Below, one piece after another: positions 17,714 through 26,877 of a stretch of 64,000 nucleotides of DNA; the stretch's first letter is position 1, and the number at the start of each line of letters is the position of its first letter. The DNA comes from Rummeliibacillus pycnus_B. GTDB taxonomy: Bacteria; Bacillota; Bacilli; Bacillales_A; Planococcaceae. The translations under genes and the position numbers were made by a program. The stretch lies in NCBI RefSeq assembly GCF_050459865.1, contig NZ_JBCMNM010000012.1:164237-228236 (forward strand), read 5' to 3'. The notes under the pieces were generated by a model. The model worked only from the letters and a program-made list of their open reading frames with translations. It did no database searches and was not told where the DNA came from.

Positions 17714-18129
17714 TAGTCTAGCCCCTTTACAAATTGTTCTATACGAGATCCTATAGCATCTCGTACTTCTTTAAATACTTGCCATTTTTCTTCTTCTGTA
17801 CCTGGTGCTTTAGCTGGATCTTCAAATCCCCAATGTTCACGTTTAACTTGTGGTGGAGTCATCGGACATTTATCGGCTGCGTCGCCACAAAGTGTTACAA
17901 CCAATGTAGCGCTGTTCAATGTTTCCATATCGATTACATCAGAAGTATGATTAGATATATCGATTCCTACTTCCTTCATTGCTTTTATTGCTAAGGGATT
18001 CACTCCGTGCGCTTCAATACCAGCGCTTTTGACAACCCAATCATGAGGAAGTAATTTTCTTCCCCAGCCTTCTGCAATTTGGCTACGGCATGAATTACCT
18101 GTACAAAGGAAATAAAGTATTTTTGACAT
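17713..18129 (-). CDS. arsC: Thioredoxin-coupled arsenate reductase
   Basis: Reduces arsenate to arsenite using thioredoxin, in the cytoplasm, providing the substrate of the efflux pump. 138 residues of the low-molecular-weight phosphatase fold: P-loop CTGNSCRS starting at Cys9, then Cys81 and Cys88 (LCGDAADKCP), the relay cysteines of the staphylococcal/Bacillus ArsC type. The EHWGFEDPAKAPGTEEEKW block is also typical. It starts 11 bases after the ACR3 gene and overlaps the HesB-like gene by one base. Confidence 0.95.
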   Translation of the reverse strand: MSKILYFLCTGNSCRSQIAEGWGRKLLPHDWVVKSAGIEAHGVNPLAIKAMKEVGIDISNHTSDVIDMETLNSATLVVTLCGDAADKCPMTPPQVKREHWGFEDPAKAPGTEEEKWQVFKEVRDAIGSRIEQFVKGLD

Positions 18130-18140
18130 TGGATATCTCC

Positions 18141-19199
18141 TTATAACTTAATAGTCTTAAAATATTTTTTCTGCCATCGTAGAGCGACACCTACAAGCCC
18201 AATTAGTACTGGCACTTCTACAAGAGGACCTATGACAGCTGCAAATGCTGCTCCTGAATGTAAACCAAATACGGCAATCGCGACAGCAATGGCTAATTCA
18301 AAATTATTACTTGCTGCTGTGAAGGAAAGAGCTGCTGTTACGGGATATCCAGCACCTGCTTTTCTAGATGCAAAGAACGATACAATAAACATAATCAAGA
18401 AGTAGATTAATAATGGTACTGCAATACGTAGTACATCTAACGGTAATTCTACAATCTTGTCACCTTTTAACGCGAACATCATAACAATCGTAAACAATAA
18501 TGCAACAAGGGTTAGTGGAGAAATTTTTGGTAAAAATTTTTCTACATAAGCTTCCTTCCCCATTATTTTGATTCCGATTAACCGTGTAAGTATCCCAGCT
18601 ACAAATGGAATTCCTAGATAAATCAGTACACTTTTTGTAATTTCCCAAATAGAAATCGACACATTGAATGTATCGAGTCCGAACCACCCTGGCAAAACAT
18701 TTAAAAACAACCATGCAAATACGGGATACATGATAATTTGAAAAATAGAGTTAAATGCAACTAAACCAGCCACGTATTCGGGGTCACCTTTAGCCAAGTC
18801 ATTCCATACAATAACCATCGCTATACAACGTGCCAAGCCAATCATGATTAATCCTGCCATATATTCAGGATAATTATGTAAAAATATGATGGCTAAGAAA
18901 AACATTAAAAACGGCCCAAGTATCCAGTTTTGGAATAAGGATAACGCTAAAACTTTTACATCTTTGAAGACACGCCACATTTCTTCATATTTTACTTTAG
19001 CAAGTGGTGGATACAGCATAATAATTAATCCTATCGCAATTGGAATACTTGTTGTACCGACACTTGCCGCATCTAATACTTCTTTAAAATTAGGAATAAG
19101 TAAACTAATTCCAATCCCAATTGCCATTGCTACAAAAATCCAGAGAGTTAAATATCGATCTAAAAAAGAAAGTTGTTTTGTTAATGATTGTCTGTTCAT
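18141..19199 (-). CDS. arsB: ACR3-family arsenite efflux permease
   Basis: 352-residue inner-membrane arsenite exporter of the ACR3 (BASS superfamily) type with about ten helices. The essential membrane cysteine is seen in IGLARCIAMVIVWNDLAKGD, the family signature, and the C-terminal FTAASNNFELAIAVA block is also diagnostic. It is not the E. coli ArsB fold, although Bacillus genes are often named arsB. It overlaps arsR by four bases (ATGA), so expression is coupled to the repressor. Confidence 0.95.
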   Translation of the reverse strand: MNRQSLTKQLSFLDRYLTLWIFVAMAIGIGISLLIPNFKEVLDAASVGTTSIPIAIGLIIMLYPPLAKVKYEEMWRVFKDVKVLALSLFQNWILGPFLMFFLAIIFLHNYPEYMAGLIMIGLARCIAMVIVWNDLAKGDPEYVAGLVAFNSIFQIIMYPVFAWLFLNVLPGWFGLDTFNVSISIWEITKSVLIYLGIPFVAGILTRLIGIKIMGKEAYVEKFLPKISPLTLVALLFTIVMMFALKGDKIVELPLDVLRIAVPLLIYFLIMFIVSFFASRKAGAGYPVTAALSFTAASNNFELAIAVAIAVFGLHSGAAFAAVIGPLVEVPVLIGLVGVALRWQKKYFKTIKL

Positions 19200-19504
19200 G
19201 CTTCAACCCCACAAGTTCCACATTGGCAAGTTGGTTTATCATCTAATTCTTCAAGAACTTTTTGAATTATAGGTGATTGCTCTTCAACCAGTCGATAATG
19301 CTTCCACGTACCGACTTTTCGAGCTGTAATAATCCCCGCCTCTTCTAATTTTTTTAGTTGTTGGCTTACTGCAGGCTGTGATAACCCTAGAACATCTACT
19401 AGATCACAAACACAAACTTCACCAGACTTTAAACAGCTTAAAAGTGTTAAACGATTTGCATCAGCAACTGCTTTTAATTGCTTTTCTAAGTATTGAATAT
19501 CCAT
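19196..19504 (-). CDS. arsR: ArsR metalloregulatory repressor
   Basis: 102-residue winged-helix repressor. The DNA-recognition helix LSQPAVSQQLKKLEEAGII and the wing KVGTWKHYRL are clear. The As(III) site is the CVCDL motif on the alpha-3 helix, as in plasmid R773/pI258-type ArsR. An extra C-terminal CQCGTC cluster adds three cysteines and may widen metal response; this is inference. It is the first gene of the ars operon and has an inverted-repeat operator 22 bases upstream of its start. Confidence 0.95.
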   Translation of the reverse strand: MDIQYLEKQLKAVADANRLTLLSCLKSGEVCVCDLVDVLGLSQPAVSQQLKKLEEAGIITARKVGTWKHYRLVEEQSPIIQKVLEELDDKPTCQCGTCGVEA

Positions 19505-19525
19505 AATTCACCTCTGTAAATTAAT

Positions 19526-19545
19526 ATATAAGAATATACTTATAT
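19526..19545 (-). promoter_or_regulatory. ArsR operator/promoter of the ars operon
   Basis: ATATAAGTATATTCTTATAT read on the minus strand: an inverted repeat ATATAAG-6-CTTATAT typical of ArsR/SmtB family operators, also containing -10-like TATA sequences. It lies just upstream of arsR. The rest of the 302-base gap to 19806 shows no gene. Confidence 0.7.
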
Positions 19546-19806
19546 TAAACTTCAATTTTTTATTTTTCAAGAGTAAAAATGCAATTCATTTCAAAAAGTA
19601 CATCATACTTGCCGTCAGTTCTAAATTAGTAAATTGATTAATAAGAAATACTACTTAACTGGAATTATGTGAAAATGGCAAATAATATCGATTAAGTCGT
19701 ATTTATGTTTTCTCTTTTGATGCAATCAAATGGCAGGAGAATTCTAACTGAATTGAAAAAATTATATCTGTTACCCATATTCCATTGGCATTCTACTATT
19801 CCTTGC

Positions 19807-20568
19807 TTAAGTCGCATATGTTTCAATCATATCCACCATTAACTCATCCAATTTTTTGCTTAATCTGTTATACAAATAGCCATATAGATTATGGATTGAG
19901 AATTTTTTTGTTTTTTGAATGATTTCTTTAAAGGTCATGAAACCAATATCTTCTAGTTTCTTTTTATGAGATTTCCAGACATCCCATTCTAGTAATGGAT
20001 TTAGTTGCTTTTGGATTACGTCTACGAATCTCTTAGTCTCTTTTGGATTATCAGTAGTTGCTGCAAGATGATGGTATATACGATTTCTTAATGATGAATT
20101 TAAGATTGGATACGTATGTTTTTCATAATGATGTTTTTGATTAAGAGAATAAGATGGTTCCTTTTGAAATTTTGTTGGTTCTTCCCTACTCTCACAATCG
20201 TTATCAGCTTTTTCTTGATGTGACACGCTCGATGTGTCATGACTAGTTAAAATTGAAATAATGTTAGCACCTTTAATACCATTCATCTTTTTCGTATGAA
20301 TGCGTTGAATGATTTCAAGTTCTTCTAGATGTTTTAAACATCGAAAAACTGTTCTTAACGAAATATCCAGTACCTCGGCAATCGTTTTCGCTTTTAAATG
20401 ACATACCCCAGGATAATCAAGTGCATGTGATGCGATTTTATATAGAACTACTTTATCTGACTCTGTTAAATTATAAAAATGTTTTCGGATGTGACATTCC
20501 ACATGCTCATCCATTTCTTGTACGGATTCAAATGTTACATGAGATGCTAAATAGTCAAAACGCGCCAT
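19807..20568 (-). CDS. Winged-helix DNA-binding protein of unknown role
   Basis: 253 residues. A helix-turn-helix sits in about residues 35-95 (DKVVLYKIASHAL…HLKAKTIAEVLDISLRTVFRCLKHLEELEIIQRI), of the kind seen in replication-initiator-like and GntR-like winged helices. It is followed by a polar linker and a helical C-terminal half with WDVWKSHKKKLEDIGFMTFKEII. No ligand domain is recognisable. The start is ATG with GGGAGA upstream. It is divergent from the large MMPL transporter, 102 bases away, and could regulate it, but divergence is the only evidence. Confidence 0.6.
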   Translation of the reverse strand: MARFDYLASHVTFESVQEMDEHVECHIRKHFYNLTESDKVVLYKIASHALDYPGVCHLKAKTIAEVLDISLRTVFRCLKHLEELEIIQRIHTKKMNGIKGANIISILTSHDTSSVSHQEKADNDCESREEPTKFQKEPSYSLNQKHHYEKHTYPILNSSLRNRIYHHLAATTDNPKETKRFVDVIQKQLNPLLEWDVWKSHKKKLEDIGFMTFKEIIQKTKKFSIHNLYGYLYNRLSKKLDELMVDMIETYAT

Positions 20569-20670
20569 AATCTCCCTGCTTTCTACTCTTTTATTAATTA
20601 AATAGAAAGTAAATGAACAAACAGGGACAATTCGCTAAAAAAAATTTATATAGCCACGAGGAGGCTTCTT

Positions 20671-23600
20671 ATGAGAAAGATATTACAATGGCGCTGGGCC
20701 ATATTTGCTGTCTGGATTGTCTCTGCAGTTTTGCTCACAGTTTTCCAACCGGATATCAATGCAATCTTAAAACAAAGAGGACAGGGACAACTAAGCGCTG
20801 ACACCCCCTCCAAAATAGCGGAATCGATTTTAAATAAGATGCGCACAACAAAGGGGAATGAGGAACTGATTGTCTTCTATGACAAGAATAAATTGTCGGA
20901 TGATGACATGAAGCAAATCCAGACGGGAATTCAAGAGATTCAGAAGAGTAAGACAGAGCTTGGCGTGGGTGACATCATTGATCCCTTTAGTAAACCAGAC
21001 GCAAAAAGCTCCCTGCTTTCTAAGGATGGAACGACTTTATTGGTTTCTTTCAAGCTGGATGTAAAAGGTCGCGATATTGACAACATTCAAAAAGCATTGG
21101 ACAAAAAGTTAAAGGATGTAAAAGTCACCTACTATCTCACAGGAACAGATTTTATCAACAATGATTATGCAAAATTATCCATCTCAGGTGTTGAAAAGAG
21201 TGGAGTTTTAACTGTTGGCTTCATTTTAGTCATCCTGGTAATCATGTTCCGTTCGGTCGTGACCCCACTGGCTTCTTTGCTAGCAGTTGGTCTTTCCTAC
21301 CTCTGCTCTATGGGAATTGCAGCACAGCTCATTGAAAAGCTTGATTTTCCCGTTACAAGCCTGACACAGCTTCTGCTCATTTTGATTTTGTTTGGTGTCG
21401 GCACTGATTATAACATCCTGCTCTTCAACCGATTCCGGGAAGAAATGAGTCACGGTCATTCTGTAGACGATGCCATTATCATCACGTATAAAACAGCAGG
21501 TAAAACCATTTTTTACAGTATCCTCACAGTCTTTATCGCGTTTGTGAGTCTGGTCTTCGCGAAGTTTGACATTTATCAATCGGGAACTGTAGTGGCAATT
21601 GGTACAGCAATCTTCCTTTTGCAGATTTTAACGTTTACTTCTGTTTTAATGAAGGTTTTTGGCAACAAGTTGTTTTGGCCGTCAAAGACTTCTTCTGGAC
21701 ATAGAGAGAACAAATTCTGGGATAAAATCACCTCGGTTTCTGTGAAGTATCCTTTGATTGCTATATTGCTTATATTGGGACTCACGGCTCCTGTGATTTA
21801 TTTTAATAAACAAAATATTTCCTTTGACTCGCTGAAGGAATTGGGGGCTTCATCTCCAGCCGCAAAGGGTTTTAACCTTGTATCGGAGCATTTTGGCAAA
21901 GGGCAGGCCATGCCGACTATAATTGCGATTGAAAACGACGAAGCACTCGATAACAATGAGGCTATGGCTGTTCTTGACAAACTAACAGAAGACATAAAAG
22001 ACATTGCCGGTGTTGAAAAAGTTTCGAGTGTTACACAGCCGGCTGCTGAGCCGATTAAAGACTTCTATATCAGCAGTCAAACAGAAACAACTACCAAAGG
22101 TATGGATGCAACAAAGGATGGCGTGAACAGGATTAGTGATGGTCTAAATCAAATGAGCAGCAAATTAAACACTCCGGATTTTTCAAGTGTTAATGATCTT
22201 ATTAATGGTACGGGTGGTATCGAAACTGGATTGGGCAGCATTACAGACGGTTTGTCACAAATTGACAATGGAATAGAACAAGGGGCAAGCGGTGCTGCCG
22301 GCCTCAGTGACGGCATTGGAAAAGTCAAGACTGGGCTGAGTACCATCAGTAGTAAAACCTCTGAAGTCGCAAATGGCTTGTCTAGTCTGCAAGGCGGATA
22401 CGTGAAAGTGCGAAACGGTTATAAGAGCATCGAACAGCAGCTTCCCGCTATACAGCAGGGTCTAGGGGGTATGAATCAGTTAATTGGAGCATTAGGCAAA
22501 AAATATCCGGAACAGTTAGCCTCTGATGAGCAATATCTGACTCTAAAACAAACAGGTGCTTCGCTTGCCTCTGGATTAGCCCAATTAAACGGCGGCATTG
22601 TGGAATTAGGTAAAAACTATGACACCCTGAATTCTAATTTCCTGACGACAAATAAGGGCTTGAAACAACTCGCTGCCGCGCAAAAGAAAATGGTAAGTGG
22701 ACTGGATGAGCTGCAAAAAGGAGCAGTAACGCTTTCCGATGGACTGAAGAAAGGGAGTGCCGGTCAGAAAACAATCATTACCAACATGGCAAAATTGAAA
22801 TCGGGAGTATCCAAAATAAAAGATGGACAGCAGCAGTTGTCTGACGGTTTGTCAAAACTATCTGGCGGAATGGGCCATTTGAAGGACGGAATCAATAAAA
22901 GCAGCAATGGTCTTGGTGATATCTCAGATGGTTTAGAGAAAACAAACAAGTATCTCATACAACTAAAGGACTCCAAAACCTTCTTTATTCCGAAAGAAGC
23001 GTTAACCAGTGATGATTTTAAGAAAGCTATAAACAACTATATGTCCGCTGACAGAAAAATTACAAAAATCACGGTGGTGTTAAAGGACGATCCTTACTCT
23101 ACGAATGCTCTCAAGACAGCCGAAAAAATCAATGATGTAGTCGTAAACGGACTAAAAGGAACAGCTCTTGCCGACGCCAAATTCGGTACAGGAGGGCCAA
23201 GTTCTTCATCCAATGATATGAGTAAGGTACTCAAGGATGATTTGAATCGTATGAGAGTTATTATTCTTGTTAGTGTGTTCATTGTACTTGTTCTTACTAT
23301 CAGAAGTATCTCCATTCCAATCTATATCGTTGGGTCCATAATTGGCGCATATTACATTGGCATGACTGTAGCTAACTTCGTTGCCTATGATGTACTGAAA
23401 TTAGATGGTGTGTCTTCCTATATGCCTTTCTTCACGTTCATTGTGATTGTCTCCATGGGAGTGGACTACAGTATCTTCCTGATGATGCGCTTTAAGGAAT
23501 ATCCTGATCTTTCTCCTAAGGAAGCCATCGTGCAAGCCTCCAAGCATATCGGTGGCGTTATCATGTCTGCCGGTATCATACTAGCGGGTACCTTTGCTAC

Positions 23601-23745
23601 ACTGATACCATCAGGTTTGGCGCTTCTGATTGAAATGGGGACTGCAGTGATTGTAGGTATTGTAGCATTGTGCATTATTTTTTTACCGATATTCGTTCCG
23701 GCACTGATTGCACTTCCTGATTTCATAAAACGCTTTACAAAGTGA
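20671..23745 (+). CDS. Large MMPL/RND-type transporter with periplasmic-side repeat region
   Basis: 1024-residue membrane protein of the MMPL (RND superfamily) group, related to YdfJ/YdgH of B. subtilis but longer. Two MMPL units flank a large extracytoplasmic insert. The first membrane block (about 170-345) has FGVGTDYNILLFNRFREE and the last (about 855-1015) has SMGVDYSIFLMMRFKEY, the proton-relay Asp/Tyr motifs. The insert (about 470-780) is made of degenerate 7-10-residue units such as LSDGIGKVKTGL and LQKGAVTLSDGL, as in YhgE/Pip-like coiled regions. The start is ATG with GAGGAGG. The base composition looks richer in G and C than its neighbours, suggesting later acquisition. Lipid or drug export is likely; the substrate is unknown. 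Confidence 0.85.
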   Translation: MRKILQWRWAIFAVWIVSAVLLTVFQPDINAILKQRGQGQLSADTPSKIAESILNKMRTTKGNEELIVFYDKNKLSDDDMKQIQTGIQEIQKSKTELGVGDIIDPFSKPDAKSSLLSKDGTTLLVSFKLDVKGRDIDNIQKALDKKLKDVKVTYYLTGTDFINNDYAKLSISGVEKSGVLTVGFILVILVIMFRSVVTPLASLLAVGLSYLCSMGIAAQLIEKLDFPVTSLTQLLLILILFGVGTDYNILLFNRFREEMSHGHSVDDAIIITYKTAGKTIFYSILTVFIAFVSLVFAKFDIYQSGTVVAIGTAIFLLQILTFTSVLMKVFGNKLFWPSKTSSGHRENKFWDKITSVSVKYPLIAILLILGLTAPVIYFNKQNISFDSLKELGASSPAAKGFNLVSEHFGKGQAMPTIIAIENDEALDNNEAMAVLDKLTEDIKDIAGVEKVSSVTQPAAEPIKDFYISSQTETTTKGMDATKDGVNRISDGLNQMSSKLNTPDFSSVNDLINGTGGIETGLGSITDGLSQIDNGIEQGASGAAGLSDGIGKVKTGLSTISSKTSEVANGLSSLQGGYVKVRNGYKSIEQQLPAIQQGLGGMNQLIGALGKKYPEQLASDEQYLTLKQTGASLASGLAQLNGGIVELGKNYDTLNSNFLTTNKGLKQLAAAQKKMVSGLDELQKGAVTLSDGLKKGSAGQKTIITNMAKLKSGVSKIKDGQQQLSDGLSKLSGGMGHLKDGINKSSNGLGDISDGLEKTNKYLIQLKDSKTFFIPKEALTSDDFKKAINNYMSADRKITKITVVLKDDPYSTNALKTAEKINDVVVNGLKGTALADAKFGTGGPSSSSNDMSKVLKDDLNRMRVIILVSVFIVLVLTIRSISIPIYIVGSIIGAYYIGMTVANFVAYDVLKLDGVSSYMPFFTFIVIVSMGVDYSIFLMMRFKEYPDLSPKEAIVQASKHIGGVIMSAGIILAGTFATLIPSGLALLIEMGTAVIVGIVALCIIFLPIFVPALIALPDFIKRFTK

Positions 23746-23788
23746 TTCAGTAGTTAAAACAAAAATAGCAGTTTAAAAACACAAAAAT

Positions 23789-23822
23789 AAAAGGCTTAGA
23801 GTTGAAGTTCTCTAAGTCTTTT
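23789..23822. terminator. Terminator between MMPL and anti-sigma genes
   Basis: AAAAGGCTTAGAG pairs with CTCTAAGTCTTTT around an 8-base loop. The same stem sequence recurs at 25701-25735. Confidence 0.8.
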
Positions 23823-23965
23823 ATTTATAAAATGAAGAATATTAGGTTGTAATAAATAGCCTATTCTAGGGTACTCTTGCTTTGTATATACTTATTTTCT
23901 AATGGTATTCCATATATTTCACAACCCAAGTTTATGCCAAATACTTTAGTTTCATTTGCTTATTT

Positions 23966-24982
23966 TTAGTATCTATCTGTAATAACTCCTATTGACGTTG
24001 CTTTAATAAATGGTAGACCTTTTAATTGGGATAGTGTTTTAGCGTTTCCTGTTACAATTGCACCGTAGTAATGTAAATCATCTTCTGTTAACTGACCGTC
24101 TTTCCCACTTAACGTCTCATCTAAGCGTTTAAATTCCCCTTGCCATCGCGTTTTATATTGTTTCCCTGACTCTATTGCACTAATAAAACTATTAACAGGC
24201 TCTTCTTTTGTATCGCCATTTTCATTGAGTAAGGATATCCCATAGACGGTCTTTTCCGAACGAAGAGCATTTTCTAATCCGATTTCTTTATTATTTTCAT
24301 CAAACTTTGTAAATTTAAAATTATCTTTATCTTCATTGACATCATCCACCCAAAGCCAAGTGAGCGTCATTTTGCTTGGTATTAAAGACTGTATCTCTTT
24401 GAATGTATAACCTCGGTCAAAAGAAAGGGCGATTTCCATTACCTTATCTTTCCCAATATGATCAAGCGACGCTAAATCATTACGATATGTTTTATATTGT
24501 AAAAAAGGATAGAAAAAAACCATTTCACGTTGGCCTAGTTCGTTATAGTGCTGTTTTTGTAAATCCTTTTCAGAATAAGTATCACCAATAATGCTAGGTG
24601 ACTCTATAGATATTCGATTTAAGTATTCATCACGAAAAAGTCCAAACCCGTACCTATCTTGTCCTGTATAAACGACTTTTCCTTCAATCATTTTATAAGT
24701 TGTATAATGATTTTCCCCTCCTAATATTCCTTGGTAACGTTCAAGTTTTCCAATAAATTCATTTGGTGCTGATATTTCATGAAAGTCATCAGAAGATATT
24801 AATACTGGCGTTTCTAACCAATAGTTAATTTCCCTATTTCCAATTAAACCTACGACTGCGACGACAATTAGAACTATAAGCGTAATTAATACAGTTTTCC
24901 AATTGGCACGTCGCTTTGCTCTTTTAATGGTTTTTTCCATTTTAGTTATATCAAAAACTTCATCTATCTTATCTTTGCTCAT
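23966..24982 (-). CDS. Membrane-bound anti-sigma factor (YhdL-like)
   Basis: Protein of about 338 residues with a short cytoplasmic N-terminus (SKDKIDEVFDITKMEKTIKRAKRRANW), one membrane helix (TVLITLIVLIVVAVVGLIG) and a large extracytoplasmic region matching the sigma-factor-regulator N and C domains found in the SigM anti-sigma YhdL (blocks YKMIEGKVVYTGQDRYGFGL, KVMEIALSFDRGYTFKEI, YYGAIVTGNAKTLSQL). It should sequester the ECF sigma factor encoded just upstream. The start is ATG 24982, preceded by GGAGGATAAAGG, and overlaps the sigma gene by 14 bases. Confidence 0.82.
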   Translation of the reverse strand: MSKDKIDEVFDITKMEKTIKRAKRRANWKTVLITLIVLIVVAVVGLIGNREINYWLETPVLISSDDFHEISAPNEFIGKLERYQGILGGENHYTTYKMIEGKVVYTGQDRYGFGLFRDEYLNRISIESPSIIGDTYSEKDLQKQHYNELGQREMVFFYPFLQYKTYRNDLASLDHIGKDKVMEIALSFDRGYTFKEIQSLIPSKMTLTWLWVDDVNEDKDNFKFTKFDENNKEIGLENALRSEKTVYGISLLNENGDTKEEPVNSFISAIESGKQYKTRWQGEFKRLDETLSGKDGQLTEDDLHYYGAIVTGNAKTLSQLKGLPFIKATSIGVITDRY

Positions 24983-25520
24983 ATCCTTTATCCTCCCAAA
25001 TCTTTTTGAAACTTTTGCGAGCACGTTGTAAATAAGTCTTTACATGCGTTTCTTTGACACCAAGAATCTCACCAATTTCTTTATACGACAGTTCCATATA
25101 ATACTTTAAAATGAGTAGTTGCTGATAGGTCTGCTGAAGTTCCTGTAGTACTTCAGCCAATTCGTTCGCCTTCTCTTTTGTCAATAAGTCACTCTCTACC
25201 TGATCAAGAATAGGACTTAAAAGTTCTAAATCATCATCTTCTAACTTAACAACTAATTTACTTTTGTTATAAAGAGAATAATAACGATGAATCGCCACCT
25301 TAAACATCCAAGCCCGCATTTTATCCGCTTTAATTTGTTGGAGACATTCAATTGCTTTTATAATCGTTTCTTGCGTAACATCTTCTGCATCTTCTTTAGC
25401 AGCCCCTATTTTAATCAAATATTTAAAAATAATTTTTGCATGTTCAAGAAGTAATTGTTCCCATTCATATTTCAAAACTTCACCAACTTTTGGATATCCA
25501 TTTTTATAATTAGTGATCAC
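24969..25520 (-). CDS. ECF sigma factor (SigM/YlaC-like group)
   Basis: Extracytoplasmic-function sigma factor of up to 183 residues. Region 2 is seen in AAKEDAEDVTQETIIKAIECLQQIKADKMRAWMFKVAIHRYYSLYNK, and region 4 in LILKYYMELSYKEIGEILGVKETHVKTYLQRARKSFKKI. It probably directs an envelope-stress regulon and is held by the adjacent membrane anti-sigma factor. The start is uncertain: GTG 25520 sits directly on an AGGTGA site, and a TTG at 25475 has GGTGA four bases upstream. I did not see a convincing autoregulatory ECF promoter in front. Confidence 0.88.
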   Translation of the reverse strand: MITNYKNGYPKVGEVLKYEWEQLLLEHAKIIFKYLIKIGAAKEDAEDVTQETIIKAIECLQQIKADKMRAWMFKVAIHRYYSLYNKSKLVVKLEDDDLELLSPILDQVESDLLTKEKANELAEVLQELQQTYQQLLILKYYMELSYKEIGEILGVKETHVKTYLQRARKSFKKIWEDKGYEQR

Positions 25521-25700
25521 TCACCTATATAACAATTTTACTGTAAAAAAGTATACAGCTTTTGAAATATTTTCTTCTTAAATAAAAAAACCGCATATAA
25601 TCCAATGCGATTCCATGGTTCTACAAATTAACTACATAATAGTCAAGGCAAATATTGCTGTTTTTAATAAAGAACTTTAATAACTTTTAAAAGTAAAAGG

Positions 25701-25735
25701 AAAAGGCTTAGAGTAGAAACTTCTCTAAGCCTTTT
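25701..25735 (-). terminator. Terminator of the 217-residue membrane protein gene
   Basis: AAAAGGCTTAGAG pairs with CTCTAAGCCTTTT around a 9-base loop. It is a near copy of the terminator at 23789. Confidence 0.8.
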
Positions 25736-25780
25736 ACAATTAATTTATTTGATCATATTGGATTTACTTAACACCAAAAA

Positions 25781-26434
25781 TTATAATTTCCGCATTTTCT
25801 TACCTGATTTCATGATAATATTTACCCCCATTGCATTACCACCTGTTATGTGATTCTTTATCTTTGATACATCTATATTTGTCTCAATCTTCTCAGTTTT
25901 TCTCTGATTCCCCTTTAACACCACTTCATAAGGACCATTGATGTTCATAAGTGTTGTAATTTGTACGCTATCATCATATTTCTCATAAAACTCAATACTG
26001 AATTTGACATCATTATTACTATAATTTTTGAAAGGAAGCTTACATTCTCCATGTAAAGTTTTTTTATTGACCATTTCGAAATCACAACTACTTGATGTAT
26101 GTTCAAAGGATACTGCGTAAATACCTGTAGCAAATGTTTTTTGGTATATACCGATTATCATTGACGGTGCAAAAATAGCGGCCATAATTACAATCACGAT
26201 TGTACGAAAATGATATTTATTAATCGAATTGTTAAGGAGAAATAAGCTTGCCATCAATAAGGTGAATGAAGTAATTCCCACATATAGAAGTCCATCGGTA
26301 GATTTAACGGGAATATTCAAAACTACTGCAACTGTCTCACCTAACGGACTCTCGTTTGGAAAAGGCAAGTTCAATATTAATGATGTAACAAAAAGAATAA
26401 TTGCAGTATAGAACATTTTTTTATTTTTTATCAT
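25781..26434 (-). CDS. Membrane protein with C-terminal extracytoplasmic domain, unknown
   Basis: 217 residues. Three hydrophobic segments lie at about 8-26, 50-68 and 77-97, followed by a polar beta-rich region with two cysteines (SSCDFEM…HGECKLPF) that could pair. I do not recognise the family. The start is ATG with AAAGGATG upstream. It is separated from the sigma operon by a terminator, so it is a separate unit. Confidence 0.55.
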   Translation of the reverse strand: MIKNKKMFYTAIILFVTSLILNLPFPNESPLGETVAVVLNIPVKSTDGLLYVGITSFTLLMASLFLLNNSINKYHFRTIVIVIMAAIFAPSMIIGIYQKTFATGIYAVSFEHTSSSCDFEMVNKKTLHGECKLPFKNYSNNDVKFSIEFYEKYDDSVQITTLMNINGPYEVVLKGNQRKTEKIETNIDVSKIKNHITGGNAMGVNIIMKSGKKMRKL

Positions 26435-26735
26435 ATGTATTACATCCTTTTTGATCCTATAAATTTTAGTGTTTCACATCAACTTTGACAATATCATGGT
26501 TCCATTACAACTGCACCATATATCGTGATTGTTTACACTTACTTGGTATTCTCTTTATCTCATTTTAAATCACTTTGAATCGCCGTAATTTCTTTACAAA
26601 ATTTTGAAAATACTTTTTAAATTAATTATAGCAAAGTATTTAAACCTATATAATTCTAATTTATGAAAAAATATGTGATATATACTTATCGAATTTGAGG
26701 TTTTATACGAATATAAATTTTTTGCAATAAAAGAT

Positions 26736-26800
26736 GAGCGCCCCTTTCGCTTTAATAGAAAATGGTTGTCCAACCAAATTCAAAAGCAAAAGGAGCGCTC
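26736..26800. repeat. 65-nt nested hairpin element
   Basis: An 18-bp outer stem, GAGCGCCCCTTTCGCTTT with AAAGCAAAAGGAGCGCTC (two mismatched or wobble positions), encloses an inner perfect hairpin TGGTTG-TC-CAACCA. It may be the terminator of the MFS gene, whose stop is 78 bases away, but its GC-rich arms stand out in an AT-rich 443-base gap that otherwise holds no gene. Confidence 0.6.
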
Positions 26801-26877
26801 TATCTATTTCCACTCTATATAATTTATTTTCAAACTAGTTAATGAAAAATCTATTATTAACTATCTATATAAAAAAA

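Noticed and set aside
21280..23726. Several minus-strand frames of 65-99 codons
   Set aside because: They are antisense shadows of the MMPL transporter gene, helped by its composition; no ribosome sites.
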